Shown: positions 1 to 9,115 of the stretch, piece by piece
Numbering within the stretch: position 1 is the stretch's first letter
Layout of the letters: each line of letters begins with the position of its first letter
Assembly (NCBI GenBank): GCA_018399685.1
Contig: JAGYOK010000009.1
Location: 1-60,090, forward strand
Length of the DNA: 60,090 nucleotides
Source of the DNA: Alphaproteobacteria bacterium
Lineage (GTDB): Bacteria; Pseudomonadota; Alphaproteobacteria; Micavibrionales; Micavibrionaceae
Direction of reading: 5' to 3'
Notes under the pieces: model-generated
The model's input: the letters and a program-made list of their open reading frames with translations, nothing else
Told to the model about the DNA's origin: nothing
Databases searched by the model: none
Made by a program: the position numbers and the translations under genes

Positions 1-184
1 GCAAAACTTCTTTATCAATCTTACGACGACGAGGAGCATTATTGCATGGATGTAAATCTGCGCTATTTAGCCACAAATACAATGTGTTGGGAGATATCTT
101 AAAAAGACGGGCCGCTTCGCGCTTGCTCGTTCCTTTTTCTATATGCGCAAGTACCTTGCGACGAAATTCTATTGGATAGGTCAT
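1..184 (-). CDS. IS630-type transposase, N-terminal part (cut by window edge)
   Basis: Reading leftwards from an ATG at 182-184, the frame opens with MTYPIEFRRKVLAHIEKG and continues with a helix-turn-helix of the kind REAARLFKISPNTLYLWL. This is the usual N-terminus of IS630-family transposases or their separate orfA, which recognise the terminal repeats of the element. About 61 codons are present before the window ends, so the DDE catalytic part is not visible. The A+T-rich stretch at 185-240 probably belongs to the same element, but the opposite end and any TA target duplication lie outside the window. Whether the element is intact is unknown. Family assignment is by motif recognition only. 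Confidence 0.65.
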   Translation of the reverse strand, partial: MTYPIEFRRKVLAHIEKGTSKREAARLFKISPNTLYLWLNSADLHPCNNAPRRRKIDKEVL

Positions 185-290
185 AACGCATTATAGCACG
201 TCCTAAAATAAAGTGTAAATACTATATTTTATCACTAACGAGCGTAAGCGAAGCAATTCAAGATGGCAATAGTAATGACGGGGTGAGATT

Positions 291-322
291 ACTGGATTCC
301 CGCCTGCGCGGGGATGACGAGT
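291..322. repeat. REP-like palindromic repeat
   Basis: The arms ATTCCCGC (296-303) and GCGGGGAT (308-315) form an 8-bp stem with one G-T pair around a 4-base loop, inside the wider motif ACTGGATTCCCGCC...GATGACGA. Very similar hairpins are scattered between genes in many proteobacteria. It sits just downstream of the end of radA and may help end that transcript or stabilise its 3' end (inference). Confidence 0.6.
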
Positions 323-339
323 GGAGAGGGGGACGGGGG

Positions 340-1749
340 TTAGAAGTTTTGTTCGTCGTTAGTATTCACATTTGCGCCTAAGAGTTTGGCGAGTTCGCGG
401 ACGTGGGAGATTTCGTTGGTTATGATGTTACTGTCTTTTTGCTTTGAGCCTTTTCTTTTGGTTAAGACGGGGATGGTGGCGCGCTCGAAGCCAAGCTTTG
501 CGGACTCTTTAAGCCTTATGTCACTTTGGGCAACCTGACGGATTTCTCCGGCCAGACCTATTTCGCCAAAAAAGATGGTATCGGCGGGAAGGGGTTGATT
601 GCTCAATGCGCTTATTAATGCTGCGGCTACGGCCAGATCGGCGGCTGGCTCATTGATGCGGATGCCGCCCGCAATATTCAGGAAAATATCATAGTTTGAT
701 AAGCGAACTCCGCAGCGGGTTTCCAATACGGCCACAATCATGGCAAGGCGGTTGTGATCCCAGCCCAGCACTGCGCGCCTTGGCGAGGCAAGAGAAGAGG
801 GGGCGACAAGGGCTTGCACCTCTACCAGTAACGGGCGCGTTCCTTCAAGTGCAGCCAAGACCGCGCTTCCGGCGGCATCTTCGTGGCGCTGGGATAAGAA
901 CAGGGCGGAGGGGTTGGCAACTTCGATCAGGCCTTGCTCTGCCATTTCAAATACACCGATCTCATCAGTGGGCCCGAAGCGGTTTTTAACAGCGCGCAAG
1001 ATGCGGAAGTGATGAGAGCGGTCGCCCTCGAAATAAAGTACGGTATCAACCAGATGTTCAAGCACACGAGGCCCGGCAATCTGGCCGTCCTTGGTTACGT
1101 GGCCGACAAAAACTACGGCAATTCCGTAGCTTTTCGCCATGCGGATGATTTCCTGAGCGGATGTGCGAACCTGCGTAACTGTGCCTGGTGCACTGTCGAT
1201 CGAGTCAACAAACATGGTCTGGATAGAATCAATTACGATCAGCTTTATATTTTGTTTTGAGTCACGCACGGTTTCCAGTATGTCACGGACATTTGTTGCA
1301 CTGGCTAATTTAAGGGAGGTGTCTCCCAGCCCTAGACGGTCGGCGCGCATGCGTATCTGGTCGATGGACTCCTCGCCGGAAATATAGGCGCATTCAACAT
1401 TGTTTTTTGTTAATGCACATACGGCTTGTAAAAGAAGTGTGGATTTACCGATGCCCGGATCTCCGCCAATGAGGATGGCTCCGCCGGGGACAACGCCGCC
1501 GCCGGTAACGCGGTCAAACTCTGCAATGCGGGTGAGAAGGCGACGATATTCGCTTTGCCGGTTATTGCGTAAATCAGAAAATTCAATGACGCGGCCTTTT
1601 TGTTTGCCGCTTAAACCCTTGGGGGCGGAGCTTTCCGTGATTTCCTCGGCAATAGTATTCCACTCGCCACAGGCTTCGCATTTACCTGCCCAGCGCGATG
1701 ATACAGAGCCACATGACTGGCAGATGTAGGATTTTTGGGATTTGGCCAT
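340..1749 (-). CDS. radA: DNA repair protein RadA (Sms)
   Basis: RadA is a RecA-like, DnaB-type helicase that helps branch migration during homologous recombination. The protein of about 469 residues has the family's full layout. An N-terminal four-cysteine zinc finger (CQSC...CEAC, near residues 10-27) comes first. A Walker A motif GGDPGIGKST follows near residue 95, with a Walker B-like strand LIVIDSIQ. Next comes the RadA-specific KNRFGPTDEIGVF motif, and finally a Lon-protease-like C-terminal domain. The ATG at 1747-1749 is preferred over the TTG codon just upstream, because it gives the usual MAKxxxxYICQSCG start. The EAL-domain gene ends only 46 bases upstream on the same strand, so the two may be cotranscribed. 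Confidence 0.96.
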   Translation of the reverse strand: MAKSQKSYICQSCGSVSSRWAGKCEACGEWNTIAEEITESSAPKGLSGKQKGRVIEFSDLRNNRQSEYRRLLTRIAEFDRVTGGGVVPGGAILIGGDPGIGKSTLLLQAVCALTKNNVECAYISGEESIDQIRMRADRLGLGDTSLKLASATNVRDILETVRDSKQNIKLIVIDSIQTMFVDSIDSAPGTVTQVRTSAQEIIRMAKSYGIAVVFVGHVTKDGQIAGPRVLEHLVDTVLYFEGDRSHHFRILRAVKNRFGPTDEIGVFEMAEQGLIEVANPSALFLSQRHEDAAGSAVLAALEGTRPLLVEVQALVAPSSLASPRRAVLGWDHNRLAMIVAVLETRCGVRLSNYDIFLNIAGGIRINEPAADLAVAAALISALSNQPLPADTIFFGEIGLAGEIRQVAQSDIRLKESAKLGFERATIPVLTKRKGSKQKDSNIITNEISHVRELAKLLGANVNTNDEQNF

Positions 1750-1795
1750 CAATTACTCTATGCTGTTGATTATCAAGGCATCACTTTAATAAGGA

Positions 1796-2683
1796 TTACT
1801 CATAATCACATGCACGGGGTTGCTTGGCAAGAGGCTCGTCTGGTCTGTTGTCTTGATCCCATTTTTGTGAATACTCACCCTGAAAACCATCAAAGCCCAG
1901 TTTTTTAAGAGTGGGTATTTCGTCGCGGTGGTAAACATATTCGGCAATAAGCGATACGTTTTTTTGTTCGCCAAGGTTTCGATTAATAACGGTAAGAGCT
2001 TTGATAAGGCTGTTTTCATCCGTCTTTGGTGATTCTTCATCACAGATAATCTGATCCAGATAACCACGAACGCATGATTTATCGAACTTTATAAATTCTA
2101 CAAGATCGCCGAAGACGTACAGCCGGTTTTCGTGGCTCTCCCCGACAGCAAAATCATCAAGAGCAAAGCGGTATCCTTCTTTTTTCAGGCTTAGAAGGTG
2201 GCCAATATCAGCGCCCCGGTCTACGTCATGCTCTAGTATTTCAAACACAACATCTTGTGGGGCAAAGCCGTGAACCTCGATAATTCTTTTGATAGATGTG
2301 AAAAATTCCGGGCTTAATGCAGAGACAACCGAGATGTTCAGGCTTATAGGCTTAATACCTTTCTCGGAAGCGTTTATCAGTGCTGTGTTGCATGTGCATA
2401 AATCCATCTCAAAATGTTTATTATGCCTATAATAAAGGCTGACCAAAGGGTAAATTTTATGTGGAACACCTCCATCATCAACGGGGCGGCTGAGGGATTC
2501 GTGAAAAATGATACAGTTATTTTTGTCTTTTACGGGATCAAAGCTCGTGACATCGTTTTCAAAAGCACCATTGATAACGGTATCCCAAAGATCCCTTAAG
2601 GTGTTTGAGCCAATGCTCATTGCTTGTGCAAAAGCTTTTATAGGAACTTGATAGTTGGGTAATAACTCTTCACCCCTACTCAT
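1796..2683 (-). CDS. Degenerate EAL-domain protein (cyclic-di-GMP related)
   Basis: Residues about 75-285 follow the EAL phosphodiesterase fold. Visible motifs are LNIS (metal-site Asn), FEILEH, the DDFAVG loop in place of DDFGTG, IKFDK with the catalytic-type Lys, AEYVY in place of AEGVE, and GFDGFQGEYSQ in place of the usual GxxxxQGYxF. The name-giving EAL motif near the start of the domain is not recognisable; the matching stretch reads FEMDLCTCN. The second glutamate of AEGVE is a tyrosine. The protein of 295 residues has no GGDEF, PAS or membrane segment. A binding or regulatory role, rather than efficient c-di-GMP hydrolysis, is therefore likely (inference). A perfect 20-bp palindrome lies 92 bases upstream of the start and may control it. 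Confidence 0.75.
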   Translation of the reverse strand: MSRGEELLPNYQVPIKAFAQAMSIGSNTLRDLWDTVINGAFENDVTSFDPVKDKNNCIIFHESLSRPVDDGGVPHKIYPLVSLYYRHNKHFEMDLCTCNTALINASEKGIKPISLNISVVSALSPEFFTSIKRIIEVHGFAPQDVVFEILEHDVDRGADIGHLLSLKKEGYRFALDDFAVGESHENRLYVFGDLVEFIKFDKSCVRGYLDQIICDEESPKTDENSLIKALTVINRNLGEQKNVSLIAEYVYHRDEIPTLKKLGFDGFQGEYSQKWDQDNRPDEPLAKQPRACDYE

Positions 2684-2775
2684 TTGGCCAACCGCTTCTC
2701 TGTTTTTATATAGTTACTCATTATTACTTTTACACTTTTGTACGCGCTCATGTCAAAAAGACAAGTAACCATTTG

Positions 2776-2795
2776 GAGTAATATAATTATTACTC
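2776..2795. promoter_or_regulatory. Perfect 20-bp palindrome, candidate operator
   Basis: GAGTAATATAATTATTACTC is a perfect inverted repeat in the 140-base gap between the EAL-like gene (start at 2683, minus strand) and the end of the heparinase-like gene. A related half-site, TTACTCATTATTACT, lies at about 2713-2727, closer to the EAL gene. Two related sites upstream of one gene suggest a dimeric regulator. The palindrome has no G+C-rich stem, so it is unlikely to be a terminator. The regulator is unknown. Confidence 0.4.
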
Positions 2796-2823
2796 AGGAT
2801 TTAAACAGGCTTGTTTTGTGTTT

Positions 2824-4464
2824 TTAAACACCTTCGCGTTTAAAAGACCATTTTATGCGGGCGTGATCCGAGCTCATCAGACCGTATATGGCGATTTGTT
2901 TGGTTTTGCGGGGCTGTATGCCGCTACCTATATAGACGCTGTCTTCCAGCTCCAGACGACCAACATCATGCTTAAACCGCCAGCCCACGCCGCCTTTCAT
3001 CCGCAAGAGAACTTCCTTGCCGTTTTTTATTAATGATGCAGTTGTGTCAGGGTGGATGTGAAAGCGCAGGGCAGTTTCCACTGGTTTGACAAGATCAAAG
3101 GTGCAGGCAAAATCATCTTCCCCGCGCATGTCGTGCCCTTCATCTCCGAGGTACACTTTTCTGGAATGGGTGATGCCGTTCAGCGGGACGTATCCGTTAT
3201 GGGATGCAACGACCAGAGCCGCATCTTTGGAGGTCTCCCGATAAACATGCGTATGTGTTACTTTGCGCCCGAAGTGACCGTCTTTGCGGAGCTCGCACGC
3301 ATTCCGGTAATCAAGGCAGGCCGTGTTATGGGCGGCAGTAAAACGCAGGGAATCTTTCCATTCTCGAGAAGTTGGGTGTGTGCCGCAGGATACAAGTAAA
3401 CGCTCCTTACCGTATGAGAATTCAAAGGCCAGAGGGGAGGCGTGGCCATGCTTGTCGTAAGGGAATTCCTGTGTGCTGCCGGTATCCATAATCAGCAAGG
3501 CGCGGCCAAGCTCTATGCGCTCAAAACCTGTGTCAGGCAAGGATTTCGACATTTTTGTATGTGTGCCTGCCTGGGCAAAGATAGAGTCGATTTCTTCGAG
3601 GTTGCCTTCTTGCGAGCTGTGGAACAGGGCAAGTTTGCGGTCATGATGGCGCAAGGTGCGTAAAGCCGCGCTTAGGGCGCCGATTTTGTTTTCCAGTGAA
3701 TCGGGTGCCAGATATGCTCCCGCATGAAGAGCAGAGCGGATATCTACAAGGATTTTTAATACGTCCAGCATGCAGGCCGGAGAGCGGGAAATATGCCCTC
3801 CATCAGGCAAAATTTGTTTATCCAGAGCTTTGGATAAAGCGTTCAGCGCCTGATCTGCCAGCTTTTTGCATCCGTCCAGAGCTATGCCCGCGTAGAGCAA
3901 ACCTTTTATGGCTTGTAAGTGAGGGCTTCCGTGATCCTTGGAGTTTAGAACATTGCTCAGGTGTTTGGCCTGTTTAATCATTGAGCTTAATAGGCGATCG
4001 TCAAAATCCGGATCAAAATTATCGCAGAAATAGTCGTAGTGGCAAACCCACATGGACAGGCGGTGCCCTAGTATATCGCTGCGCCAGCTATCGGCATCCC
4101 AGCTTGGGTAATTGTCAAGCCAGTTTTCGATCATAAGGCGCCCTTGTTCGCGGGCGCGCGCTCCCCCCAATGTGCGCAAGTCGCGCAACCAACCGAAGCT
4201 GTGGATGTGGGACATCCAGAGATCATCCGCGCTTTCGGGCATCCACCATTCATCGCACCATTGCGGGCCGGTGCGTTCCATTACTCCGGCAGCGGCAAGT
4301 AGTTCTTCCGCGCGCCGGGAATCGCCGCGCCAAGGATCGACGGGCTTGACTATTAAACGATCAGGAGGGGTGTCAGAGCGCAGACTCCAATCATATAAAA
4401 CCGAGTTATAGGCCATTTGCCCGGCCTTACTTTTTAGCGTGTCAATCATTTGAAAGGGTATCAT
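2824..4464 (-). CDS. Heparinase II/III family protein
   Basis: The 546-residue protein matches the heparinase II/III-like proteins that alphaproteobacteria keep next to rsmB and purH. It has an N-terminal alpha-helical toroid with the marker WRSDILGHRLSMWVCHYDYF, a middle helical part (GHISRSPACMLDVLKILVDI), and a C-terminal beta-rich domain with FSYGKERLLVSCGTHP and HNTACLD. Family members are polysaccharide lyases, but the substrate of this conserved, signal-peptide-less group is unknown. The ATG at 4464 is chosen over the one at 4473 because AAAGGAG directly abuts the latter and lies about 9 bases from the former. The gene follows rpe by 18 bases and is probably the last gene of an rsmB-rpe-heparinase unit. 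Confidence 0.85.
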   Translation of the reverse strand: MIPFQMIDTLKSKAGQMAYNSVLYDWSLRSDTPPDRLIVKPVDPWRGDSRRAEELLAAAGVMERTGPQWCDEWWMPESADDLWMSHIHSFGWLRDLRTLGGARAREQGRLMIENWLDNYPSWDADSWRSDILGHRLSMWVCHYDYFCDNFDPDFDDRLLSSMIKQAKHLSNVLNSKDHGSPHLQAIKGLLYAGIALDGCKKLADQALNALSKALDKQILPDGGHISRSPACMLDVLKILVDIRSALHAGAYLAPDSLENKIGALSAALRTLRHHDRKLALFHSSQEGNLEEIDSIFAQAGTHTKMSKSLPDTGFERIELGRALLIMDTGSTQEFPYDKHGHASPLAFEFSYGKERLLVSCGTHPTSREWKDSLRFTAAHNTACLDYRNACELRKDGHFGRKVTHTHVYRETSKDAALVVASHNGYVPLNGITHSRKVYLGDEGHDMRGEDDFACTFDLVKPVETALRFHIHPDTTASLIKNGKEVLLRMKGGVGWRFKHDVGRLELEDSVYIGSGIQPRKTKQIAIYGLMSSDHARIKWSFKREGV

Positions 4465-4482
4465 GGCGGGCATCTCCTTTCT

Positions 4483-5151
4483 TTAAGCTCGAAGTGCTTT
4501 AATATTGCGGGCGTAGAATTCGGGACCGTCTTTGAATATAGCTGTACCGGCAACAAGAACATCAGTGCCCGCGCTAATGACTTCTTTTGCTGTTTCAGGG
4601 ATTATGCCGCCGTCAACTTGCAGGTCGATGTCTCTTCCTGTGGCATTAATCATGGAGCGCGCTGCGGCAATTTTATCCAATAGAGGAATGAAGCTTTGAC
4701 CGCCAAAGCCCGGATTTACAGTCATTATCAAGATAAGGTCTACCATATCCATAACGTGGCGGATGGTTTCTATAGGGGTGTGCGGATTTAAAGATACACC
4801 TGCTTTTACGCCCTTATCGCGGATGTGCTGGAGCGTGCGGTGCAGGTGAGGACTGGCTTCTTCGTGTGCGGTGATAATATCAGCTCCCGCGTTTACAAAG
4901 CTGTCAATCATGGGATCAACCGGCGTAACCATTAAGTGAACATCAAAAATTTTGTCAGTGGATTTGCGTATTGATTTAACCACAGGAGCGCCAAAAGTGA
5001 GGTTGGGCACAAAATGTCCGTCCATAACGTCAATATGTATGTAGTCAGCTCCGGCTTTATCAATGGCCGCTACTTCTTCCCCCAGCTTTGAAAAATCTGC
5101 CGAAAGGATAGATGGAGCGATACGGATGTTAGAAGCAGTTTTAGCGGACAT
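4483..5151 (-). CDS. rpe: Ribulose-phosphate 3-epimerase
   Basis: Rpe interconverts D-ribulose 5-phosphate and D-xylulose 5-phosphate in the pentose phosphate pathway. The 222-residue protein is a complete TIM barrel. It begins [19 protein letters not shown] and has the metal-site segment [16 protein letters not shown], the strand FDVHLMV, the [13 protein letters not shown] loop and the phosphate-binding end LQVDGGI...LVAGTAIF. The metal-binding histidines and aspartates of these motifs are all present. Length and architecture are normal. It lies between rsmB, 214 bases upstream, and the heparinase-like gene, 18 bases downstream. Confidence 0.97.
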   Translation of the reverse strand: MSAKTASNIRIAPSILSADFSKLGEEVAAIDKAGADYIHIDVMDGHFVPNLTFGAPVVKSIRKSTDKIFDVHLMVTPVDPMIDSFVNAGADIITAHEEASPHLHRTLQHIRDKGVKAGVSLNPHTPIETIRHVMDMVDLILIMTVNPGFGGQSFIPLLDKIAAARSMINATGRDIDLQVDGGIIPETAKEVISAGTDVLVAGTAIFKDGPEFYARNIKALRA

Positions 5152-5365
5152 AGTTATTGTTACTCTTTTTGTGAATAGTGTATGGATTGTTCTGTATTAA
5201 CCTTTTTTCAAAAATTAACGCAGCGTATTTATGAAGAAGAGCGGCGCGGCAGAAAATAACGCGCTAAAGGGTTGTGAATGGAGACTCCTTCCCATTCGAT
5301 CCAAGTCTAACAGAATTGCTTTGAAATATCCACATATGAATACGCGGGAAGGGGATCAAAGTTGT

Positions 5366-6733
5366 TTAGTTATTGCGTTTCAGGCGGGAGATGAAAAACC
5401 CGTCCAGACCGCCGCTTTCTGCCAGATGAAACGGGAATATGCGCAAATCTCCGTTTTCATTGACTAGCTCTTCATACCCCCCGACTTCCTGTGGATTTAC
5501 CGGAACGCGCGTAAAGTCGGGGTGCGTAGTTAAGAAGGTGTCAATCTGGTGCTCGCCTTCGCATTTTTGTAAGGAACATGTGCAATAAACAAGCGTGCCG
5601 CCCACGGCTAAAATTTCTGCTGCGCTATTGAGAAGGCGCGCCTGAATAGCGGTTAGCCCTTCTATATCTTTGGGTGACTTCAAGTATCCCGTATCGGGAT
5701 TGCGGCGAATGGTTCCTGTCGCAGAGCAGGGGGCGTCAAGCAAGATATATGCGGGGCCTCCGGCGTTTGTAACTTTTGCGGGAGGTTTCCAGCTTTCGGC
5801 ATCGCTGATTTCGATTTCGACGCTTTCTTCCAAGCCCATACGCGCAACATTTTCTTTTAGTCTGTTGAGGCGTCGGGCAGAGCGATCTATGGATGTTACA
5901 TGCGCGCCAAGGGCGGCCAGCTGCATGGTTTTGCCACCTGGTGCAGCGCATAAATCTATGACATTGGCTCCGGTAACATCACCAAAAAGCATGGCGGGGA
6001 TGGCGGCTGCGGCATCTTGAATCCACCATTTTCCATCATCATAGCCATGGAGCTCACGAACATTGCCTCCGCCAAGGCGGCGCAAAGTTCCGGTAGACAA
6101 GGTTGTGGCTTGTAGGGCACCGCCCCAGTAAGCCTGCTCATCCCGGTTTTTAACAGTAATGTCCAGCGGGGCTTCGTTCATGTTGGCTTCGGCAATGCGG
6201 GCGGCTGTGTTAAGGCCGTGATCTTCTATCCATAATTTGAGAAGCCATTCAGGCGTGTTAAGGCGGGAGGCATCCTGGCACGCCAGCCGCTCTGATCCTT
6301 CGCGGGTGAGCCTTCTAAGGATGGCGTTTATAAAGCCGGATTGGCGGGACATGCCCTTTTCCTGCGCCAGCCGCACGCATGTATCCACGCTGGCGTGGTT
6401 GGGAACGTTCATAAAAAAGATCTGGGTTATGCCAAGGCGCAAAATATTTCGCACAATGTCGGTTTTTAGCGCGTCGGGGCGCTCTTGCGCGAAGGTGATG
6501 AGATCGTCGATTTGCCCCAGACGGCGGATTGTGGTTGTAACCAGCATACGTGCAAAGGCGCGATCCCGCATGCCCAGCTCGGCAAAATTAGAGCTTCTTT
6601 CCAGGGCAACGTCCAGTGCTGTTTTTTGGCGCAAGACAGCGTCAAGCAGCTCAAGCGCGCAACGCCGGGTTGCCAGCGCATCGCTGCTCGCGTTAATATC
6701 CTTGGTGTTGTTGTCTTCTTCGTTTGAATTCAT
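5366..6733 (-). CDS. rsmB: 16S rRNA (cytosine(967)-C(5))-methyltransferase RsmB
   Basis: RsmB methylates C967 of 16S rRNA using S-adenosylmethionine. The 455-residue protein has an N-terminal NusB-like helical domain (about residues 20-160, with RRCALELLDAVL) and a C-terminal Rossmann methyltransferase domain. Motif I reads VIDLCAAPGGKTMQLA. The two cysteines typical of m5C RNA methyltransferases are both present, in LLDAPCSATGTIRRNPD and LVYCTCSLQKCEGEHQ. The protein ends with FFISRLKR, as is usual. The residues before MNSNEEDN... are low in conservation, so the exact start is less certain. Upstream, divergent transcription begins at 6851. Confidence 0.94.
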   Translation of the reverse strand: MNSNEEDNNTKDINASSDALATRRCALELLDAVLRQKTALDVALERSSNFAELGMRDRAFARMLVTTTIRRLGQIDDLITFAQERPDALKTDIVRNILRLGITQIFFMNVPNHASVDTCVRLAQEKGMSRQSGFINAILRRLTREGSERLACQDASRLNTPEWLLKLWIEDHGLNTAARIAEANMNEAPLDITVKNRDEQAYWGGALQATTLSTGTLRRLGGGNVRELHGYDDGKWWIQDAAAAIPAMLFGDVTGANVIDLCAAPGGKTMQLAALGAHVTSIDRSARRLNRLKENVARMGLEESVEIEISDAESWKPPAKVTNAGGPAYILLDAPCSATGTIRRNPDTGYLKSPKDIEGLTAIQARLLNSAAEILAVGGTLVYCTCSLQKCEGEHQIDTFLTTHPDFTRVPVNPQEVGGYEELVNENGDLRIFPFHLAESGGLDGFFISRLKRNN

Positions 6734-6850
6734 TTGATTGTCACGTTTATTTCATCTTACACTATGAGCCATGGGCTATCAGATTCCAAGCAATAACGCA
6801 ACAAAAGCAATGCTTGAGAAGAGGCGCGCCAAACAAGAAGGGCTGGATTT

Positions 6851-7921
6851 ATGCAAAGAACAAAAAACAGGATTCAAAAAATAATCGGAAGTAGCGTTTT
6901 TACGGCGTTATTGTTTGCTATACCTGCTTATGCCGGTGCTCCGGTTGTTGTTGAATATTTTGGGCAAAACCAATGTGGCGATGATACGGAATTTCAAAAG
7001 AAGTTTTATGAGATTGTCCGTATGCGGGACGATGTTATTTTCCTGAATTGCCGGACTATGAGCTCGCCCTCCATTGATCCGGGAAAGAGTTTGGAAGAGC
7101 AGGTAGAAGATCGCGCGGAGCTTGAGCGGATTAGTCTGGAAGAAAGAAATATCAAATTATACTTTAATGATTTTTGCTCGAAAAAAGAGGCTGAATATGA
7201 CCGGATAACCGGAGAGCCTCTTTCCTTTGTTACGCCAACATTGGTGAATGGGCGCTGGATCGCCAGTAAGTTTGATATTATGGCGGCGGTTAATCTTGGC
7301 GCTACCGACAATGTGAGAGAAATTGGTCTGTCTCGGGAAGGTGAGGTTCTTCATATAAATCTCCCAGAAGATATGCCATTGCCGAAGGGGAAGGGGGCGA
7401 CACTTTCCTTGTTTGCCTATGCGCCAACCACTGGCCTTGATATTGGCAAGTCGCTTGATATCGAGATCAAAAGTGAAATTCGGGGCAATGCCGTAAATTA
7501 TTTTCTTGAAGGATATAAGCGTCTGGTTCCTTTGGAAGAAGAGGATGAGGCAGTGGTGGAACCGATAGAGGAAACAACCTTAACAGATGAAGAGCTTGAA
7601 AAGGCGGCGTCTGGAAGGGAAAAACAGGAGAACGAGGTGGAAAATCTGTTTTTTCGCCCTGTTGCAGCAAAGCGGGATATAGATTTTTGGGATGGAACAA
7701 AAACGCAATATGATGTTTTGCTGTCGGAAATTGCGGAAGAGGCTGGGCAGGATCTGGATAAAATGGGGTTTGTTGTTTTGCTGCAAGAAAAGCAAGATGG
7801 CGCTGCGCCCATATTGGGAGCTGGTGAGATCGTGCCTTTAGGTGAGCAAATGTCCCCCAAAACGCCTGCCGTTAATGAAGATTTGGATGAAGCGGTTATA
7901 CCGCAAGCTCAACAAGAATAG
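6851..7921 (+). CDS. Secreted protein with DUF1223/thioredoxin-fold-like N-terminus
   Basis: The protein has 356 residues and a Sec-type signal peptide (basic start, hydrophobic core, AYAG cleavage region near residue 29). The mature part opens PVVVEYFGQNQCGDDTEFQK and later has FVTPTLVNGRWIASK. This pattern resembles the DUF1223 thioredoxin-like family (VVELFTSQGC...TPxxVVNG), but with a single cysteine where a CxxC would sit. The C-terminal half is acidic and low in complexity (EEEDEAVVEPIEE) and is followed by a second beta-rich part. The ribosome site AAGGG lies 8 bases before the ATG. The 3' end overlaps the convergent xthA by 26 bases. Function is unknown; the family link is tentative. 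Confidence 0.7.
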   Translation: MQRTKNRIQKIIGSSVFTALLFAIPAYAGAPVVVEYFGQNQCGDDTEFQKKFYEIVRMRDDVIFLNCRTMSSPSIDPGKSLEEQVEDRAELERISLEERNIKLYFNDFCSKKEAEYDRITGEPLSFVTPTLVNGRWIASKFDIMAAVNLGATDNVREIGLSREGEVLHINLPEDMPLPKGKGATLSLFAYAPTTGLDIGKSLDIEIKSEIRGNAVNYFLEGYKRLVPLEEEDEAVVEPIEETTLTDEELEKAASGREKQENEVENLFFRPVAAKRDIDFWDGTKTQYDVLLSEIAEEAGQDLDKMGFVVLLQEKQDGAAPILGAGEIVPLGEQMSPKTPAVNEDLDEAVIPQAQQE

Positions 7922-8684
7922 GCACGTGGTCGCTGGGCTTTTCCCAGTCCCGCGCATGGGTAAGGATTTTGTGGCTTTTAAGTGAGTCTTTCAACGGTGG
8001 AGTTATCCAGACGTGGTCAAGCCTGCGCCCCCTGTTTGATTTCTTCCAGTCACGGTTTCTGTATGACCACCATGTATAGCACTTTTTTTCTTCGGGTACG
8101 AAATGGCGTGAAGTATCTACCCATCCCAAAGAGGCGCGCATTTTTTCCAAATACTCGGTTTCAATTTGAGTGTGTGATACGACTTTTAAAAGCTGCTTAT
8201 GTGACCAGACGTCGTTTTCAAACGGAGCAATATTGAAGTCTCCCGTCACGACAAGGGGCGCTTGCGGGCTATAATTGCTGCGAAAGAATTTCTCCATGTC
8301 TTCCAGAAAATCCAACTTGTGCCCGAACTTTTCATTTATGCTGCGGTCTGGCTCGTCGCCGCCAGCAGGAATATAAATATTGTGCAACTCAAAAGCTGGA
8401 AATTTTACGGAGATGTGGCGGCAGTCGTCACGGCTAACGCGGCAAAATACGAGAGGATTTTCAAATGGCAGGCGCGAGATAATAGCAACGCCGTTATAGC
8501 TCTTCATTCCGCTAAAGTGGATGTGCTTATAGCCGGCGTCAACCAAGGGCTGCTTCGGGAAATGTTCGTTCGGAGTTTTTGTTTCCTGAAGGCAAATAAC
8601 GTCCGCATCGGTCTCGTTTATTAAATCGAGAACAAGATTTTGCCTCAGCCGTACAGAATTAATGTTCCATGTTGCAAGTTTCAT
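7896..8684 (-). CDS. xthA: Exodeoxyribonuclease III
   Basis: This is an AP endonuclease and 3'-5' exonuclease of base-excision repair. The protein of 262 residues shows the complete exonuclease-endonuclease-phosphatase fold. It starts KLATWNINSVRLR and has the metal-binding ICLQETK, the IYIPAGGDEPD loop (usually YxPNG), VTGDFNIAP, the RxxRLDHVWITPPL segment and the catalytic end DWEKPSDHVPI. The start at 8684 is chosen because MKLATWNINS is the conserved N-terminus; an in-frame ATG 69 bases upstream lies inside ybaB and would add residues foreign to the family. The gene partly overlaps the DUF1223-like gene at its 3' end. The usual recR does not follow ybaB here. Confidence 0.95.
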   Translation of the reverse strand: MKLATWNINSVRLRQNLVLDLINETDADVICLQETKTPNEHFPKQPLVDAGYKHIHFSGMKSYNGVAIISRLPFENPLVFCRVSRDDCRHISVKFPAFELHNIYIPAGGDEPDRSINEKFGHKLDFLEDMEKFFRSNYSPQAPLVVTGDFNIAPFENDVWSHKQLLKVVSHTQIETEYLEKMRASLGWVDTSRHFVPEEKKCYTWWSYRNRDWKKSNRGRRLDHVWITPPLKDSLKSHKILTHARDWEKPSDHVPILVELAV

Positions 8685-8715
8685 GAGAGATAGAAATTCT
8701 TCAATCAATCTGATC

Positions 8716-9063
8716 CTAAAACGGGAGGCCGCCGCCAGCGCCGCCCATAGCACCAGCCATGCCTTCAGGTAAGCCGACTTCTCTTAACGCTGCCTGGGTT
8801 TCTTCCTTGATGCGCTCATCTTTTGCGGTGTTTGCGGTGTTAATCGCTGCAACGATAAGATCCTCAAGGGTCTCTTTATCGGAAGCCATCAAGCTCTCAT
8901 CAATGTCTACGCGCGTGGCATCGCCGCCGCAGGTCATTGTGATTTTGACCAGACCGCCACCGGATTCGGAAGAAACCTCAATGTCTTTGAGCTTCTCATG
9001 AATTTCTTCAAGCTTCATCTGGACTTCCTGAGCCTGCTTCATCATTTTTTGTATATTTATCAT
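8716..9063 (-). CDS. ybaB: YbaB/EbfC family nucleoid-associated protein
   Basis: The 115-residue protein matches the small dimeric YbaB/EbfC DNA-binding proteins. It starts with the helix MINIQKMMKQAQEVQMKLEEI and continues into a beta-sheet core (VKITMTCGGDATRVDID) and a C-terminal helix, ending in a glycine-rich GGAGGGLPF tail. It lies 52 bases downstream of dnaX on the same strand, the usual dnaX-ybaB pair of bacteria. A ribosome site AAGGA precedes the ATG. In most genomes recR comes next and completes a recombination-repair operon; here xthA takes that place. Confidence 0.93.
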   Translation of the reverse strand: MINIQKMMKQAQEVQMKLEEIHEKLKDIEVSSESGGGLVKITMTCGGDATRVDIDESLMASDKETLEDLIVAAINTANTAKDERIKEETQAALREVGLPEGMAGAMGGAGGGLPF

Positions 9064-9115
9064 GTTACGGTTTTCCTTATATTTTTGTTATTTAATAGCT
9101 CCTGATCTTAGGCTC

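Noticed and set aside
6771-6884. Short frame starting MGYQIPSNNATKAML upstream of the DUF1223-like gene
   Set aside because: No ribosome site, and it overlaps the well-supported start at 6851 in another frame.
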